Below are positions 62,073 through 64,000 of a stretch of DNA of 64,000 nucleotides, piece after piece (the stretch's first letter is position 1; each line of letters opens with the position of its first letter). Below the pieces are notes generated by a model, which searched no databases, was not told the origin of the DNA, and worked only from the letters and a program-made list of their open reading frames with translations. The stretch is from Apiotrichum sp. Y4204 (lineage: Eukaryota > Basidiomycota > Tremellomycetes > Trichosporonales > Trichosporonaceae): positions 310,001 through 374,000 of the forward strand of contig JAMYHL010000012.1 of assembly GCA_025531455.1 (NCBI GenBank), given 5' to 3'. The position numbers and the translations under genes are program-made.

Positions 62073-63390
62073 CTACACATCCTCCGTGTCAACCACCACA
62101 GGCGCATACTCGCCCTCCTCATCACTATCCTCGTCGCCAGCAGGGACATCCTCGAGCTTCCACCCGCGTTTCCTCGCTTCCCTCTGGAGCCCGCTCCACG
62201 CAGCGGCAACCTGGGGCGCGAGGGCCCACCACTCGCGTTCGGCCATTGCGCCGCCCAGCGCGCGGCGCAGCGCCTCGAGTTCAGTGGCGAAAAACTTGTC
62301 CAGGTCCGGGATCTCGCTCTCCGCCGAATCGGGGAGCGCGGCAATCTGCGCCCTCAGCGTCGCGAGGAGCGCGAGCGCCGTTTCGCGCATCTCGGCGGCG
62401 GGAAGACCCAGTTCCGCCTCTCCCGGACTCGCAAACGCCGCGGGAGAGCGACACAGTAGCCCCACAAGACGCTTGTATGCCCCGAGCGCGGCAAAGTTCC
62501 ACACCTGCGTGACGAGGAGGAACGCGAGCTGGACATGGCCGAGAAGCGCGCGTGGTCCTAATGTCAGATATTACAATACAGGTCGTAGCCCGTAATCTCA
62601 ACTCACCGCCGACCTCGGCGCATACTTTACCCAAAAGCGCGCTCTTGTCCCGCGACCACCGGCTGAGGGCGTCGCCCTCTGCGCCGGCGGGTGCCGAGCG
62701 CTTGAGCTCGAATACGGGGAAGCCGAGCTTGAACTCGTCCTTTTCTTCAGCTTCAGTTTCAGACGAGTACGTTCTCCGCGCCGCTTCGCGGAGTACGGCA
62801 ATGTCGTCGCTTCCCCCTTGTTCGGGTGTCAGTGAGTCGATGACCTTTCCGGCCGTGACGCGGTGCACGACGGCGGCAGAGACGGCCGAGCTGAGCGCCT
62901 TCCACCCCTCAAGCCCCGCGAAAGGGTACGGCGCGAGCATGGCGTCCAGCGAGGGCAGTGCCGCGTCGTCGACTTTTGTAATTGTGGATTTCTCGGAGAT
63001 GGGGTCGTACTGGATTCCGAGGCGTTCGCGGGGGGAGAAGTGGTGTGCATACGCGGTGCGCACGGGGAACGCGGCTGCGAGGTCGCTTGCGGACGCGGCG
63101 GCGGCGGCCTCGGCTCCCGGCGTGGCGATCTCCTCGACTCCTTCCTCCTCTTTTCCCTCTTCTTTCTCCTTGTGTTTTCCGGGTACGGCACCCCATACAA
63201 GCAGGTGGAAGCCGGGCGGGACAAACTTGTGACCTGCGAACGCTCGCACCGCGTGATACCTGCTGTCAGCTGAGGAAACACTTGAGGCTCACGTTCCGTC
63301 GATGCCGGCGTCGCTGCCTGCCGGAAGACCCTGTAGGAGGGCGAAGCCGCCGGCGTCCCAGAGCGTGCGGGCTTGGTCGGGGGTCAGCAT
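62073..63390 (-). CDS. AAR2: U5 snRNP assembly factor Aar2
   Basis: Three exons (63293-63390, 62607-63259, 62073-62557) give 411 aa. AAR2 binds Prp8 and holds U5 snRNP in a precursor state. N-terminal motifs GFALLQGLPAGSDAGIDGT and HKFVPPGFHLLVWG match the family order (leucine-rich, GID, then IPPG.H). The middle has a K/E-rich loop (GKHKEKEEGKEEEG) and FSPRERLGIQYDP. The C-terminal helical domain shows LLGHVQLAFLLVTQVWNFAALGAYKRLVGLLCRS, as in Aar2 proteins. It is an apt factor for a genome with so many tiny introns, although that link is only context. Confidence 0.85.
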
Positions 63391-63429
63391 GGGAGAGAGG
63401 GCGGGAGTTGTTGTGGGAGGTGGGGGAAA

Positions 63430-63540
63430 GTTGAAAGTTGACAGTTGACAGTTGACAGTTGACAGTTGACAGTTGACAGTTGACAGTTGACAGTGGAGAG
63501 TGTTGACAGTCGAGAGTTGTCAGTCGACAGCCGACAGTCA
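63430..63540. repeat. Heptanucleotide tandem repeat (GTTGACA)n
   Basis: Eight perfect GTTGACA units at 63437-63492 are followed by degenerate copies to about 63540. The array lies between the divergent starts of AAR2 and the next gene, so it may affect both promoters. Confidence 0.92.
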
Positions 63541-63626
63541 AGTGGAGGTCTCGAGTGGAGGTGGAGGGTCCAACTCTCAGAGATCCACCTGGAGCAGAGT
63601 CACAGTGCACAGTTACCAACCATATC

Positions 63627-64000
63627 ATGGCGATACCCCGAACGACACTCACGCCCGCCGCATTACGGAAACACCTCGCGCGCTCCCCCTCGCCGCTAAT
63701 TCTCCTCGGACTTCCGCGCACATGGGGATGGAAAGCGGCGGATCTAGACGCACTCCGCGAGTTGATCGGCGACGAGAGCGTGCCAGTGTGTAATGGAGGA
63801 GTAGAGGAACACATGCCGTTTAGTAAGTACTGTACCCCCTGTCCTGCTCCATATCTGACATTAGCCCGCTTCCTCGCCAACCCCCGCGGCCATGTAGCCG
63901 ACACGACGCTCCTCGACAAGTGTTCCCCGCTATCCCGCGCGCTGCCCGAGGGCGCACACCTTCGCTCCGGTAACGGCGAGGTGCGCGCGCGCATGTTGCT
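63627..64000 (+). CDS. Possible cupin/JmjC-like protein, N-terminal part (3' truncated)
   Basis: Exon 1 is 63627-63822 and exon 2 runs from 63865 past the window end. The protein begins MAIPRTTLTPAALRKHLA, then SPLILLGLPRTWGWKAADLDALRELIG, and after the intron FTRFLANPRGHVADTTLLDK. The order PLIL.G....W....L..L...IGD..V.V.......MPF..FL resembles the N-terminus of cupin_8/JmjC hydroxylases, but the iron-binding motif would be downstream and cannot be checked. The 42-nt intron with CTGACATTAG at its end is canonical for this genome. Confidence 0.6.
   Translation, partial: MAIPRTTLTPAALRKHLARSPSPLILLGLPRTWGWKAADLDALRELIGDESVPVCNGGVEEHMPFSKYCTPCPAPYLTLARFLANPRGHVADTTLLDKCSPLSRALPEGAHLRSGNGEVRARML

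Overview
This window reads as nuclear DNA of a GC-rich basidiomycete yeast, most likely a tremellomycete of the Trichosporonales type. The reasons are very short introns (mostly 30-50 nt), GTGAGT-like donors, a CTGAC/CTAAC branch point lying a few bases before the 3' AG, strong C/G third-position bias, and proteins such as BDP1, ORC5, CCZ1, AAR2 and BOS1 that are typical fungal house-keeping factors. Splice sites were inferred by hand and checked for reading-frame closure. No transposon, CRISPR array, rRNA or viral insertion was seen.

Layout. 0-10 kb: the 3' end of a type I methionine aminopeptidase, a Gag1-clamp-like (DUF4050) protein, a very large sacsin/NO VEIN-type HATPase protein on the minus strand, and intronless 3-hydroxyisobutyryl-CoA hydrolase. 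10-21 kb: two small charged hypothetical proteins, the SNARE BOS1, complex I subunit NDUFB8, TFIIIB subunit BDP1 and an HST3/HST4-type sirtuin. 21-30 kb: an R3H-SUZ RNA-binding protein, monoacylglycerol lipase, a probable serine palmitoyltransferase small subunit, and ORC5. 30-38 kb: tRNA-Gly(GCC), a dienelactone-hydrolase/SnoaL-like protein, a tail-anchored hypothetical protein and a basic-secretory-protein zincin. 38-47 kb: three hydrolases in a row, a GH92 mannosidase, a GH15 glucoamylase/trehalase-like enzyme and a secreted DPP5-type peptidase. 48-54 kb: a lipocalin-sized conserved protein with a 10-nt exon, intron-containing tRNA-Arg(ACG), PXMP4 and CCZ1. 56-64 kb: a histidine-phosphatase protein with a possible coiled-coil extension, a DDR48-like repeat protein, SDH3, AAR2 and the start of a possible cupin/JmjC-like protein.

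The genes do not form one dedicated pathway. There are loose themes: mitochondrial metabolism (HIBCH, NDUFB8, SDH3), membrane traffic (BOS1, CCZ1), chromatin and replication (HST, ORC5), RNA (BDP1, R3H-SUZ, AAR2, tRNAs) and carbohydrate/protein hydrolysis (GH92, GH15, DPP5).

The observations most worth a second look are an ORC5 in which both the Walker A and Walker B positions are replaced, a recurring class of 7-nt tandem repeats of form GAGNNNC in introns and spacers, coding exons of 6, 10, 13 and 23 nt, a possible phosphatase/coiled-coil fusion across a 27-nt intron, and several 3n-length stop-free introns. I found no clear evidence of a wholly new multi-gene system.
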